Shown here: positions 49,333 to 58,270 of the stretch, in pieces | Position numbering within the stretch: position 1 is the first letter of the stretch | Layout: every line of letters starts with the position of its first letter | Origin: Pararhizobium capsulatum DSM 1112 | Lineage (GTDB): Bacteria; Pseudomonadota; Alphaproteobacteria; Rhizobiales; Rhizobiaceae | Length of the DNA stretch: 64,000 nucleotides | Direction of reading: 5' to 3' | NCBI RefSeq assembly: GCF_030814475.1 | Contig: NZ_JAUSVF010000001.1 | Coordinates: 889,001 to 953,000 of the forward strand | Translations under genes and position numbers: made by a program | Notes under the pieces: model-generated | What the model saw: the letters and a program-made list of their open reading frames with translations, nothing else | The model's database searches: none | Told to the model about the DNA's origin: nothing

Positions 49333-50412
49333 ATGCTGTTTGACCTTCCCTCCGATGAAATTCTCTATGACGCGCTTGTGGCGCGCAGCCCCGAATATGA
49401 AGGGGCTGCCTTCGTCTGCGTCCGCACCACCGGCATCTTCTGCCGGCTGACCTGCCCGGCCCGTAAGCCGAAGAAGGAAAATACCTTCTTTGCGAGTTCG
49501 GTCGGAACATGTCTCAATGCCGGTTTTCGCCCCTGCCGGCGTTGCCACCCGATGGAAGCCGTTGGTGGCAAGGACGAGACCGTCGATGCGCTGATGCAGG
49601 CGCTCGATGCCGAGCCTGAGCGACGCTGGACGGAGACGGATATTTCGCGGCGGGGTTATGATCCCTCGACGGTACGCCGCGCCTTCAAGCGTCATCTTGG
49701 TATTACCTTTCTCGATCTCGCCCGCCAGCGGCGGATCGGTTCGGCCGCGCGCCACCTTGCCGACGGCGGCCGTGTCATTGATGCGCAGCTGGAGGCGGGC
49801 TATGATTCTGCAAGCGGCTTTCGCGCCGCCTTTGCACGATTGATCGGAGAAGCTCCTGTGACGGCACAGGGTCGGGAAATTCTCGTGGCCGCCTGGATGG
49901 AAACGCCGCTCGGGCCGATGCTCGCGGTGGGCGATCAGACACACCTGCACCTGCTCGAATTCCACGACAGGAAAGCCTTGCCCTCGGAGATGGAAAGCCT
50001 GAAGCGCAAGACCCGTTCGGCCGTGGTTGCAGGGAGAAGTGCGCCGATAGAGCAGATCGATGCCGAGCTGAAAGCCTATTTTGCCGGCGAAAGCGGCGTG
50101 TTCAAGACACCGCTGGCGCTCGATGGCAGTGCCTTTGAACGCAGCGTCTGGGCGAAACTTCTGGAAATTCCCTTGGGCGAGACCCGCTCCTACGGCGATA
50201 TTGCGCGCGAGGTCGATACGCTCCAGGCGGTGCGTGCGGTTGCCAAGGCCAACGGGACAAACCGCATTGCCATTATCATCCCCTGCCACCGCTGCATCGG
50301 CTCGGACGGATCGCTGACGGGTTATGGTGGCGGGCTGTGGCGCAAGCAATGGCTGCTGCGTCATGAGGGCAAGATGAGACCTGTCGGATTGTTTGCTGAG
50401 GAGAGATCATGA
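49333..50412 (+). CDS. ada: Bifunctional transcriptional activator/DNA repair protein Ada
   Basis: A 359-aa adaptive-response protein. The N-terminal zinc domain has Cys37, Cys41, Cys68 and Cys71 ('FCRLTCPARKPKKENTFF', 'GFRPCRRCHP'); Cys37 would accept methyl groups from phosphotriesters. An AraC-type DNA-binding domain covers about 92-175. The C-terminal O6-methylguanine methyltransferase has the acceptor Cys318 in 'IIPCHRCIG'. Both repair activities and activation appear intact. The stop overlaps the next gene's ATG (ATGA). Confidence 0.95.
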   Translation: MLFDLPSDEILYDALVARSPEYEGAAFVCVRTTGIFCRLTCPARKPKKENTFFASSVGTCLNAGFRPCRRCHPMEAVGGKDETVDALMQALDAEPERRWTETDISRRGYDPSTVRRAFKRHLGITFLDLARQRRIGSAARHLADGGRVIDAQLEAGYDSASGFRAAFARLIGEAPVTAQGREILVAAWMETPLGPMLAVGDQTHLHLLEFHDRKALPSEMESLKRKTRSAVVAGRSAPIEQIDAELKAYFAGESGVFKTPLALDGSAFERSVWAKLLEIPLGETRSYGDIAREVDTLQAVRAVAKANGTNRIAIIIPCHRCIGSDGSLTGYGGGLWRKQWLLRHEGKMRPVGLFAEERS

Positions 50413-51176
50413 ACCAGATCGAAAAGACAAAAGCCTTTCACGCGTTGCATCGCAAGGGCAACCCGCTCGTTCTCTATAACGTCTGGGATGCTGGAACGGC
50501 CGGCGCCGTTGCCGCCGCGGGTGCAAAGGCGCTTGCGACGGGAAGCTGGTCGGTTGCAGCCGCCAACGGTTATGGCGATGGCGAAGCCTTGCCGCTCGAG
50601 GTGCTTGTCGTCGTCGCCCGTTCGATCGTCGCCTCGATCGATCTGCCGGTCAGCATCGATTTCGAGGGCGCCTATTCCGAGGACCCCTCGCAGGCTGCTG
50701 CCAATGCTGCCTTGCTGATGGATCTCGGTGCCGTCGGCATCAATTTCGAAGACCAGGTTGTCGGAGGTGAGGGGCTCTATTCGATCGAAAGCCAGACCGC
50801 TCGCATCCGCGCCATTCGTGCGGCGGCCGAGGATCGTGGTCTGCCATTTTTCATCAATGCCCGCACGGATCTCTTTCTGAAGGAATCGGACGGAAGCAAG
50901 CATGCGGCTTTGCTCGACCAAGCGATCGAAAGGGCGCATGCCTTCGCCGAGGCGGGGGCAAGCGGCTTCTTCGCCCCGTGGCTGGCGGACACGGCCCTTA
51001 TCTCTCAACTGTGTGCTGCCAGCCCCTTGCCGGTCAATATCATGATGAAGCCCGGCGCGCCGACCGTTTCGGAACTTGCTGCCTGCGGTGTGGCGCGTGT
51101 CAGCTATGGTCCCGGGCCCTACCGTGCGATGATCGCGTGGCTCAAGGGCGAGGCAGAGAAAATCTACGCGGCTTAG
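50409..51176 (+). CDS. Isocitrate lyase/PEP mutase superfamily protein
   Basis: A 255-aa TIM-barrel protein. It has 'VLYNVWDAGTAGAVAAAGAK' near the start, 'LPVSIDFEGAYSEDP' (metal-binding region), 'GINFEDQV' and 'FFINARTDLFL'. These match the PEP mutase/ICL superfamily (oxaloacetate decarboxylase- or methylisocitrate-lyase-like), but the Lys-Lys-Cys-Gly-His loop of true isocitrate lyase is absent. The reaction is unknown. It is translationally coupled to ada by a 4-bp overlap, so it is probably expressed with alkylation repair. Confidence 0.82.
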   Translation: MNQIEKTKAFHALHRKGNPLVLYNVWDAGTAGAVAAAGAKALATGSWSVAAANGYGDGEALPLEVLVVVARSIVASIDLPVSIDFEGAYSEDPSQAAANAALLMDLGAVGINFEDQVVGGEGLYSIESQTARIRAIRAAAEDRGLPFFINARTDLFLKESDGSKHAALLDQAIERAHAFAEAGASGFFAPWLADTALISQLCAASPLPVNIMMKPGAPTVSELAACGVARVSYGPGPYRAMIAWLKGEAEKIYAA

Positions 51177-51290
51177 CGTTCGTTTTTTAGCGACGTTAGC
51201 CGCCGATGACGAACCCGTGATGGACCCGATAGGCCCGTCGCGGGTTAACCCTGCACATAGCCAGATGATTGGCCGCAGGAGGATTTCGTC

Positions 51291-51749
51291 ATGAAGAGGT
51301 TTGTTATCGTGTTCGCTGCTCTGGCGACAACGGTGACCGGAGTTGCACCAGCCCAGGCCTTCCCCGTCGTACCATCCGTTTCGGCGCCGCAGGCAGAAAT
51401 GCAAGGCGTGCAGGAAGTCCGGGACCGTCATTACATGCGCCGCTACAATGGCAACAACGGATGGCGGAACAATGGATGGCGGAACGACCGCTATGGCAGC
51501 TATGGCCACCATTATTATGATCACGACTATGGTTGGCATGGTGATAACTACGCCGGCGTGATTATCGGCGGGCTCGCTGCGGGAGCTCTTCTCGGCAGTG
51601 TGCTGAATGCCCAGCCACGTTACTATAATCAAAGCGCCTATGGCGGGTCGCATGAGCAATGGTGCTACAATCGCTATCGTTCGTATCGTGCGTCTGACAA
51701 CACGTACCAGCCGTATTACGGCTCACGCCGTCAGTGCGTATCCCCTTAA
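51291..51749 (+). CDS. BA14K family secreted protein
   Basis: A 152-aa protein with a signal peptide (about residues 1-23, 'TTVTGVAPAQA'). A central Asn/Gly/Trp/Tyr/His-rich stretch is followed by a glycine-zipper-like helix 'GVIIGGLAAGALLGSVL'. The C-terminal BA14K motif is 'EQWCYNRYRSYRASDNTYQP' plus a second Cys in 'RRQCVSP'. BA14K proteins of Brucella are immunogenic, lectin-like and affect LPS. GGAGG lies 7-8 nt before the start. Confidence 0.85.
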   Translation: MKRFVIVFAALATTVTGVAPAQAFPVVPSVSAPQAEMQGVQEVRDRHYMRRYNGNNGWRNNGWRNDRYGSYGHHYYDHDYGWHGDNYAGVIIGGLAAGALLGSVLNAQPRYYNQSAYGGSHEQWCYNRYRSYRASDNTYQPYYGSRRQCVSP

Positions 51750-51904
51750 CCGCCGCCAGCATCCAACCGCTGACGGCGCAGGATGCATCATTGCGTGATC
51801 ACGTCGTTTGCCGTGTTTCAAGGTAACCGCCCGTCTTTAGCGTTGGAATTTTTAAGGTGGCTCGTTCTTGAAACGATGGTTCCGCTTAGGCGGATTAACC
51901 AAGA

Positions 51905-52179
51905 CTAGAGCCTTTCCGGGTTAGATTGAAGCATTCTGTCGGAGCAGGTTTTCGGTCGGGCAGAGGCGATTGGCGAAGGGCATACCTTGCGGTACGTTCG
52001 AGCCGATCGCCTCTGATCCAGGCGGAAAAATGGCCGGCCCTTCGGTTTGGCTGAAACGGGCTGTCTGATCGCCCGGCCGGCCTGGCCGTAGAGTTGGGCT
52101 ACGACAGGCGCCGGCCGGGCGACCATCCGATCCCGTTTGAGCCAACAGAATGCTTCAATCTAACCCGGAAAGGCTCTAG
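51905..52179. mobile_element. 275-bp MITE-like palindromic element
   Basis: Perfect 35-bp terminal inverted repeats occur at 51905-51939 (starting ctagagcctttccgggtta) and 52145-52179. Both ends carry CTAG, which could be a duplicated target or part of the element. The interior holds further palindromes: agaggcgat with atcgcctct, and a GC-rich arm around 52069-52121 based on gcccggccggc. No transposase or credible coding sequence is present. The right end lies 7 bp before the start codon of the metallo-beta-lactamase-fold gene. The remaining 155 bp on the left, back to the BA14K stop codon, hold nothing I recognise. Confidence 0.85.
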
Positions 52180-52186
52180 GAACGCA

Positions 52187-53191
52187 ATGGCTGCCAACAG
52201 ATACTATTCCGGGCCTGTTTCTGATCATTTTGACGGCACTCGCTTCTTCAACCCGGATGGTGAAGAGCCGGCTAGCGCGCTGAGCCTGATCCGCTGGAAA
52301 CTCGGGAAAGGGAACGTGCCCTGGCCAAGGGCCTTTGCGAGCCCTTTCCCCCCGGCCGTGCCGGAAGGCCGGGTTTCGGGAGGTCGACTGGTTGTCACCA
52401 TGGTCGGCCATGCATCGATGCTGATTCAGGTCGCTGGTCTAAACATCCTCACAGACCCGGTCTGGTCGGAACGTACCAGCCCATTTTCCTGGGCGGGGCC
52501 AACGCGCGTCAATCCTCCCGGCATCCGAATGAGTGACCTGCCCCCGATCGACGTCGTGCTTGTGACCCACAATCACTATGACCATCTCGATCTCGCAACA
52601 TTGCATGCGCTGCAGCAGCTGGAAGAGCCGCCCGTGATAACCCCTTTGGGTAACGCCGCCATCATCCGGTCGCGCGTGTCCACCGCGCGGATCACCGAAA
52701 TGGATTGGGGTGAACAACACTCCATTGCGCCCGGAGTAACTCTTCACTGCGAACCCTGCCATCATTGGTCGGCGCGGGGGCTTGGCGATCGCCGGATGGC
52801 ACTATGGGCTGCCTTTGTCGTGGCGACGCCGGATGGCAATATTTATCACGTCGGGGATACGGGTTTCCACAAAGGGATCAACTATCGGGCAGCAAGGGAA
52901 AAGCATGGCGGCTTCCGTCTGGCGAACCTGCCGTTCGGCGCGTACGAGCCGCGCTGGTTCATGAGAGCCCAGCACCAGAACCCGGAGGAGGCAGTCAAGG
53001 GGATGCAGCTTTGCGACGCGGCCTTCGTTGCGGGGCATCATTGGGGGACGGTCAAGTTGACCAATGAAGGTATCGAGCAACCGATCGAGGCGCTTCACGC
53101 GGCATTGGACGCGCGCGGGATAGCCAGCGATCGTTTTCGCCCGATGCGGCCAGGCGAAGCCTTTGAGGTCCCGTTCGTTCCAGCGGCGTGA
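52187..53191 (+). CDS. Metallo-beta-lactamase-fold hydrolase, NAPE-PLD/UlaG-like
   Basis: A 334-aa hydrolase. The metal site is 'VTHNHYDHLDLATL' (His128, His130, Asp132, His133), with further ligands expected in 'CEPCHHWSARG', 'YHVGDTGFHKG' and 'VAGHHWGTVKL'. The 'NPPGIRMSDLPPIDVVL' stretch is typical of N-acyl-phosphatidylethanolamine phospholipase D-like bacterial homologues (COG2220). The substrate is unknown; lipid or lactone hydrolysis is possible. The ATG at 52187 lies 7 bp beyond the MITE-like element, and the AGGA Shine-Dalgarno is formed at that junction. Confidence 0.85.
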   Translation: MAANRYYSGPVSDHFDGTRFFNPDGEEPASALSLIRWKLGKGNVPWPRAFASPFPPAVPEGRVSGGRLVVTMVGHASMLIQVAGLNILTDPVWSERTSPFSWAGPTRVNPPGIRMSDLPPIDVVLVTHNHYDHLDLATLHALQQLEEPPVITPLGNAAIIRSRVSTARITEMDWGEQHSIAPGVTLHCEPCHHWSARGLGDRRMALWAAFVVATPDGNIYHVGDTGFHKGINYRAAREKHGGFRLANLPFGAYEPRWFMRAQHQNPEEAVKGMQLCDAAFVAGHHWGTVKLTNEGIEQPIEALHAALDARGIASDRFRPMRPGEAFEVPFVPAA

Positions 53192-53402
53192 AATGGCCGC
53201 GGGAACTACAGCGCCGTCACGGGTGGTTCAACCACTCCGTGTTGCCAAATGTGACAGGGGCGTGACAAAAAGATCGGGCGATCAGGTATTTTCCGACAGT
53301 TTTCGTCCGCTTCAATGTCGTGCAATGCAGCATTTTTTTGTGCGAAAATGCCGTCTTGAATCGAAGTAACAACGGTGTATTCTCGCGGCATTAGCGACGT
53401 GC

Positions 53403-53420
53403 ATTCGATAAAATTCGATA
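53403..53420. promoter_or_regulatory. Direct repeat attcgata upstream of the first antiporter gene
   Basis: The octamer attcgata occurs twice with starts 10 bp apart, one helical turn, ending 27 bp before the antiporter start codon. It lies in an AT-rich stretch. A regulator or promoter role is only inferred from position and spacing. Confidence 0.35.
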
Positions 53421-53447
53421 CCCGAGTTCGAGCAATAGGGGGAAACT

Positions 53448-55139
53448 ATGCTTGACTGGTTTGCCAATACGCTTCGCAGCTATCCTGAAATTGCAATCTT
53501 TTTGTCTCTGGCGCTGGGCTACTATTTCGGCTCGTTTACCTACAAGGGGCTGGGTCTCGGTGCAGTGACCGCCACCCTGATTGCGGCTGTCATCATCGGA
53601 CAGCTCGGGATCACGATTTCGCCGCCGCTCAAGGCGACGTTCTTTCTGATGTTCCTGTTTGCGGTCGGCTACGGTGTCGGGCCGCAATTTGTGCGCGGCA
53701 TCGCCAGGGACGGCATTCCGCAGGCCTTGTTCGCTGTGGTTGTGTGCCTCTTCTGCCTCGGCGCTCCCTATATTGCGGCAAAAATCGCCGGCTACGATGT
53801 CGGATCCGCGATCGGGCTTTATGCCGGTTCGCAGACGATTTCGGCGTCAATGGGGCTGGGAACCGACGCGATCAATCGTCTGGGATTGCCTCCTGAGGAT
53901 GCCAAGCGGCTGCTTGATGCGATGCCGGTGGCCTATGCCGTTACCTACATTTTTGGCACGGTCGGATCGGCCATCGTCCTGGCTCTGTTTGGTCCCGCGC
54001 TTCTCGGTATCGACCTGGAGGCGGAATGCAAACGCTATGAGGAAGAGCACGGCGGCAAGAAGGAAGTGGGTGGTGCCGGCACCGCCTGGCATCATTACGA
54101 ACTGCGTGCTTATCGTGTTCGGGAGGGTGGGCCGGTCGTCGGAAAGACGGCGCGTGAGGCGGAGGCCATGATCCCTGAACAGCGCGTGTTTGTGGAGCGT
54201 ATCCGTCGCAACGGCCAAGTTGAGGACGCGACAGCAGACACAGTGATACAGGCCGGCGACATCGTTGCCGTGGCCGGGCGCCGCGATGTGCTGGTGAGCC
54301 TGATCGGCCATGCCGCGGAAGAAATCGATGATCGCGAGTTGCTCGCGGTACCGACGGAAGGGGTTGATGTTCTCGTCACGGACAAGAAGGCCGATGGCAA
54401 GACGCTGGCGGAACTGGCGCAATGGCCGACGGCTCGCGGTGTTTTCCTGCGCCGGATCGCCCGTGGTGCCACGGCGACGGAAATTCCCATCCTTCCGAAC
54501 ACACAGATACATCGCGGCGATGTCCTGACCATCGTCGGGAGAACGCAGGATACGACTGCTGCCGCCAACGCTCTCGGTGTGCCGGACCGTCAGACCGACG
54601 TTGCCGATGTTGCGTTCATTGGCGCGGCGATCACCATCGGCGCGCTGATCGGAGCGCTGGTCTATAAAGTCGGCGATGTGCCCTTCACTCTGTCGACCTC
54701 GGGTGGCGCGCTGATTGCCGGGCTGTTCTTCGGCTGGCTGCGCTCCGTGCGACCGAAATTCGGTCGAATTCCGTCACCGACCGTCTGGTTCATGAATTCG
54801 GTTGGCCTTAATATCTTCATTGCCGTGGTCGGCATCTCGTCCGGACCGGGCTTTGTTGCGGGCCTGCAGCAGCTCGGCTTCAGCCTGTTCCTTTGGGGCA
54901 TATTTGCGACGACCGTGCCGCTGGTGCTGGCCATGTATGTTGGCAAATACGTCTTTCGCTTCCACCCGGCCATTCTGCTGGGATGCTGCTCCGGTGCGCG
55001 CACGACCACAGCATCGCTCGGCATGATCAACGACCGCGCCAAGAGCCAGATACCGGGGCTTGGCTACACAGTGACCTACGCCGTTGGAAACACGCTCCTG
55101 ACGATCTGGGGCATGGTTCTCGTGATGATGATGACCTGA
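53448..55139 (+). CDS. aspT: AspT-family aspartate-alanine-type antiporter, copy 1
   Basis: A 563-aa transporter of the AAEx family. Two membrane halves ('[19 protein letters not shown]' in the first, '[18 protein letters not shown]' in the second, the conserved G-x-R/Q-T-T/I motif helices) flank a cytoplasmic loop. That loop (about 205-380) contains two TrkA_C/RCK-like domains. AspT exchanges an amino acid for its decarboxylation product, building proton-motive force. AGGGGG precedes the ATG. A decarboxylase gene follows 270 bp downstream and a second AspT-family gene lies beyond it. The actual substrate is unknown. Confidence 0.85.
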   Translation: MLDWFANTLRSYPEIAIFLSLALGYYFGSFTYKGLGLGAVTATLIAAVIIGQLGITISPPLKATFFLMFLFAVGYGVGPQFVRGIARDGIPQALFAVVVCLFCLGAPYIAAKIAGYDVGSAIGLYAGSQTISASMGLGTDAINRLGLPPEDAKRLLDAMPVAYAVTYIFGTVGSAIVLALFGPALLGIDLEAECKRYEEEHGGKKEVGGAGTAWHHYELRAYRVREGGPVVGKTAREAEAMIPEQRVFVERIRRNGQVEDATADTVIQAGDIVAVAGRRDVLVSLIGHAAEEIDDRELLAVPTEGVDVLVTDKKADGKTLAELAQWPTARGVFLRRIARGATATEIPILPNTQIHRGDVLTIVGRTQDTTAAANALGVPDRQTDVADVAFIGAAITIGALIGALVYKVGDVPFTLSTSGGALIAGLFFGWLRSVRPKFGRIPSPTVWFMNSVGLNIFIAVVGISSGPGFVAGLQQLGFSLFLWGIFATTVPLVLAMYVGKYVFRFHPAILLGCCSGARTTTASLGMINDRAKSQIPGLGYTVTYAVGNTLLTIWGMVLVMMMT

Positions 55140-55276
55140 CCGCTTTCCAGGGCGGAGGCTCGGCTTCCAAGCCTTGGAGCGGTTGATGCCGGTCCAGCAT
55201 TCTCAATGCCTGTTGCGCGAACATGCGCGGCAGTTTCGCGCGAACACGCCTTGCTTGGACGCGAAGATCAGGAACG

Positions 55277-55304
55277 CCTCACGCCGATGCTCTTCGGCGT
55301 GAGG
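55277..55304. other. 11-bp perfect hairpin between antiporter 1 and decarboxylase genes
   Basis: CCTCACGCCGA and TCGGCGTGAGG pair exactly around a 6-nt loop. No T-run follows, so it is unlikely to be a standard terminator. It sits in the 270-bp spacer, 105 bp before the decarboxylase start, and could stabilise or separate the flanking messages. Confidence 0.6.
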
Positions 55305-55409
55305 AGCAGATCAAACCACACAGTCACTTAGATTCGAATTGCCGACGCAGCCCGATCCTGATGGTGGGCAGCGGACGGCACTCAATCAGAACGGAATTGG
55401 GAGGGGCCA

Positions 55410-58121
55410 ATGGCTACCAACACCACACGTGTCGATCAATTTTTGCTCATCCATTCGGGTCGCGCCGACAACTGGCGCGAGATCACGTCGCTTGCCGATG
55501 CCTGGGCGGCCGGCCGCGGCGAGCGCGCCCCGCTCGAGGCCGCGCTCTCGGCGTTGGCGCCGGCAGAGGAATATCATGCCTATCCGGGAGCACGGTTGCT
55601 CACGGCGCTGGGAGAACGCATCGCCACCAACGATGCAGGCGGGGCCGCAAAGCTTGCGCGGCGGATTTCCAATGGCTTGCTCACCCATGCCTATCGTGGG
55701 CGCCCGGGCGAGTGGGACGTCCACGAGGAGATGTCGGCGAACGAGGTGGCTGATATCATGCCTCCCGGGACCGGTGAAACGAGCGCGCGCCGCCCTTATT
55801 TCGAAGTTCTGTTCGTCAACAGCCAGCCGGCGGCGCGATGGGCGGCTTTTGCCGCGGAAATCCGCAGGCTGCGCCGACCGGAGGATGCCTTCATCTACGA
55901 GCCGATCCTGGTGGGCTCCTTCGAAGATGCGTTGTGCGCCGCGGCTCTCAACCCGGACATTATTTCGGTGGTCCTCGCCGAAGGGTTCCCCTACCGCTCG
56001 CGCCATGATGCACCGGTGCTTCGCTCCGTGCTCGATCCGCTTGGCGAAAAAGAAGGGCCTGACATGTCGGCACTTCGCCTCGCGCGCTCCTTGAAGCGGA
56101 TCAGGCCCGAACTTGACGTCTATCTGCTCTCCGACCGCCAGGTGGAGAAAATTGCCGGCGATCCGGCAGCCGACGCCGTGCGGCGCGTGTTCTATGCGGT
56201 CGAGGAGCCGCTTGAGATGCACCTCGCCATCCTCGAAGGCGTGCAGGCGCGTTTTGAAACACCGTTCTTCGACAATCTGAAGAAATATGCGCGCCGGCCG
56301 ATCGGGACATTTCACGCCCTGCCCATCGCCCGCGGCAAGTCGGTGTTCAAGTCCGACTGGATACGCGACATGGGCGAATTCTACGGCCTCAACCTGTTCC
56401 TCGCGGAAAGCAGCGCGACGACGGGTGGTCTCGATAGTCTTCTGGAACCGACAGGCACCATCAAGCGGTCGCAGGAGATGGCCGCCCGTGCCTTTGGCGC
56501 CGACCACGTCTTCTTCGTGACGAACGGCACCTCCACATCCAACAAGATGGCGGTTCAGGCCCTTCTGGCGCCCGGCGACATCGCCGTCGTCGATCGCAAC
56601 TGCCACAAGTCGCATCACTACGGCATGGTGTTGACCGGCGCGCAGCCCTACTATGTCGAAGCCTTCCCGATGACGGAATATTCGATGTACGGCGCGGTCC
56701 CGCTCGCGACCATCAAGCGTGCGTTGCTGGCGCTGAGAGCGGAAGGACGCCTCGATCGGCTGAAACTGCTTGACCTCACCAACTGCACCTTCGACGGGCA
56801 CATGTACAATGTCCGGCGGGTGATGGAGGAGTGCCTCGCCATCAAGCCGGACCTCATCTTTCTGTGGGACGAGGCATGGTCCGGTTTCGCCCGGTTCTCG
56901 CCGTTCCTGCGTCCGCGCACGGCCATGGGTGCCGCCGGGGATCTGGAGGAATGGTTGCGGGATCCTGCGTCCATCAAGGCCTATGATGAGCAGCAGGCCG
57001 AGCTCGGAGACAGTCCTTCCGATGACGAACTCATGGCCGCGCGCCTGATCCCCGATCCACGGGCCGTCCGCCTTCGTGTCTACCAGACCAACTCCACGCA
57101 CAAGTCGATGTCGGCGATCCGGCAGGGCTCGATGTTGCTGGTCAAGGACGTAGACTTCCACACCGTTGAAGCCCAGTTTCACGAGGCCGTCTTCACCCAT
57201 GCCTCGACTAGCCCGAACCAGCAGCTGATCGCGAGCCTCGACGTCGCGCGGCGGCAGATGGAACTCGATGGTTATGGCCTGGTGATGAACGCGATCGAGA
57301 TCGCGCTCAAGATCCGCCAGGCGATCAATGAACACCCGCTGATCTCGAAATACTTCCGCGTGCTCGGAGCGGATGACATGATACCCGAGGCCTATCGGCA
57401 GTCCGGCTTCAAGGACTATCTGGCGCCGGGCTCGACCTGGGCCACGGCAGTCAAGGCAATGCAGGAAGACGAATTCTATCTCGACCCCACCCGCATGACA
57501 CTGGTTTGCGGTACCGCCGGTTTCGACGGAACGCAATTCAAGGGGTTGCTGGCGAATGAATACGACATCCAGCTGAACAAGACTTCACGCAACAGCGTGC
57601 TGCTGCAGTCGAACATCAACAATACGCGCAGCGATGTCGCCCATCTCATTCGTGTCCTGGTCGAGATATGCCATGGCATCGACAAGCGTCTGGCCGATGG
57701 CGGGGAGGGCGAGCGCACCGCTTTCGCCGCGCGTGTAAAATCGCTGATGACCGATGTGCCGGATCTGCCGAACTTCAGTCACTTCCACGAGGTGTTCCGC
57801 AGCGACGCAGGGAAAATGACGCCGGAAGGCGATATCCGCACCGCCTTCTTCAACGCCTATGACGCTTCGGTGTGCGAATACGTGCCGCTGATTGGAGCCG
57901 AATGCGATCGCCGTTTGGCGGAAGGGCCGGACATGGTTTCGGCCAACTTCGTCATTCCCTATCCGCCGGGCTTCCCGATCATGGTGCCGGGCCAGGTGCT
58001 GACGCAGGAGACGATCGACTTCATGCGCAAGTTGGATGTGAAGGAAATCCACGGTTACGAGAAGGCGCGAGGGCTGAAACTGGTCAAACCGGACGCTGTC
58101 GCGGCCAAGCTGAAACGATAA
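55410..58121 (+). CDS. Long Orn/Lys/Arg-type PLP-dependent amino acid decarboxylase
   Basis: A 903-aa fold-I decarboxylase, about 190 residues longer than E. coli LdcI (about 715). Residues about 1-130 are an extra N-terminal region, followed by a REC-like wing domain ('PYFEVLFVNSQPAARW'). The PLP core has 'FVTNGTSTSNKMA', 'DRNCHKSHHYG', 'IFLWDEAWSGFARFSP' (Asp487) and the Schiff-base Lys565 in 'QTNSTHKSMSAIRQGSML'. Asp487-Lys565 spacing is about 40 residues longer than in LdcI. The C-terminal domain ends with 'YPPGFPIMVPGQ'. GGGAGGGG precedes the ATG. Flanking AspT-type genes suggest substrate/product antiport. Which amino acid is decarboxylated is not determined. Confidence 0.9.
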   Translation: MATNTTRVDQFLLIHSGRADNWREITSLADAWAAGRGERAPLEAALSALAPAEEYHAYPGARLLTALGERIATNDAGGAAKLARRISNGLLTHAYRGRPGEWDVHEEMSANEVADIMPPGTGETSARRPYFEVLFVNSQPAARWAAFAAEIRRLRRPEDAFIYEPILVGSFEDALCAAALNPDIISVVLAEGFPYRSRHDAPVLRSVLDPLGEKEGPDMSALRLARSLKRIRPELDVYLLSDRQVEKIAGDPAADAVRRVFYAVEEPLEMHLAILEGVQARFETPFFDNLKKYARRPIGTFHALPIARGKSVFKSDWIRDMGEFYGLNLFLAESSATTGGLDSLLEPTGTIKRSQEMAARAFGADHVFFVTNGTSTSNKMAVQALLAPGDIAVVDRNCHKSHHYGMVLTGAQPYYVEAFPMTEYSMYGAVPLATIKRALLALRAEGRLDRLKLLDLTNCTFDGHMYNVRRVMEECLAIKPDLIFLWDEAWSGFARFSPFLRPRTAMGAAGDLEEWLRDPASIKAYDEQQAELGDSPSDDELMAARLIPDPRAVRLRVYQTNSTHKSMSAIRQGSMLLVKDVDFHTVEAQFHEAVFTHASTSPNQQLIASLDVARRQMELDGYGLVMNAIEIALKIRQAINEHPLISKYFRVLGADDMIPEAYRQSGFKDYLAPGSTWATAVKAMQEDEFYLDPTRMTLVCGTAGFDGTQFKGLLANEYDIQLNKTSRNSVLLQSNINNTRSDVAHLIRVLVEICHGIDKRLADGGEGERTAFAARVKSLMTDVPDLPNFSHFHEVFRSDAGKMTPEGDIRTAFFNAYDASVCEYVPLIGAECDRRLAEGPDMVSANFVIPYPPGFPIMVPGQVLTQETIDFMRKLDVKEIHGYEKARGLKLVKPDAVAAKLKR

Positions 58122-58133
58122 TCGGGAGGCGGG

Positions 58134-58159
58134 GAGCGCCGCGGTATGCCACGGCGCTC
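58134..58159. other. Hairpin between decarboxylase and antiporter 2 genes
   Basis: GAGCGCCG and CGGCGCTC form a perfect 8-bp stem with a 10-nt loop, 12 bp after the decarboxylase stop codon. There is no T-run. It parallels the hairpin in the preceding spacer and may attenuate or process the message. Confidence 0.55.
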
Positions 58160-58270
58160 GATCGCTCCACCGGTGTGATTTTCCGGCTTGCCCGTTTTGG
58201 CATGAATGTCCGGGGTGGCGATCAATGTGGCCAGGCCTCGATGCGAGGCGAGAGGGGAACTAGTCTGATC

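Noticed and set aside
55386..57536. 716-aa open frame on the minus strand opposite the decarboxylase
   Set aside because: The plus strand has the PLP-binding motifs in frame throughout; this frame is a high-GC shadow.
55410..58121. Aspartate 4-decarboxylase, as expected next to AspT
   Set aside because: The motifs (STHKS lysine box, LWDEAW, C-terminal YPPGFPIMVPG) belong to the Orn/Lys/Arg decarboxylase family, not to the aminotransferase-like AsdA.
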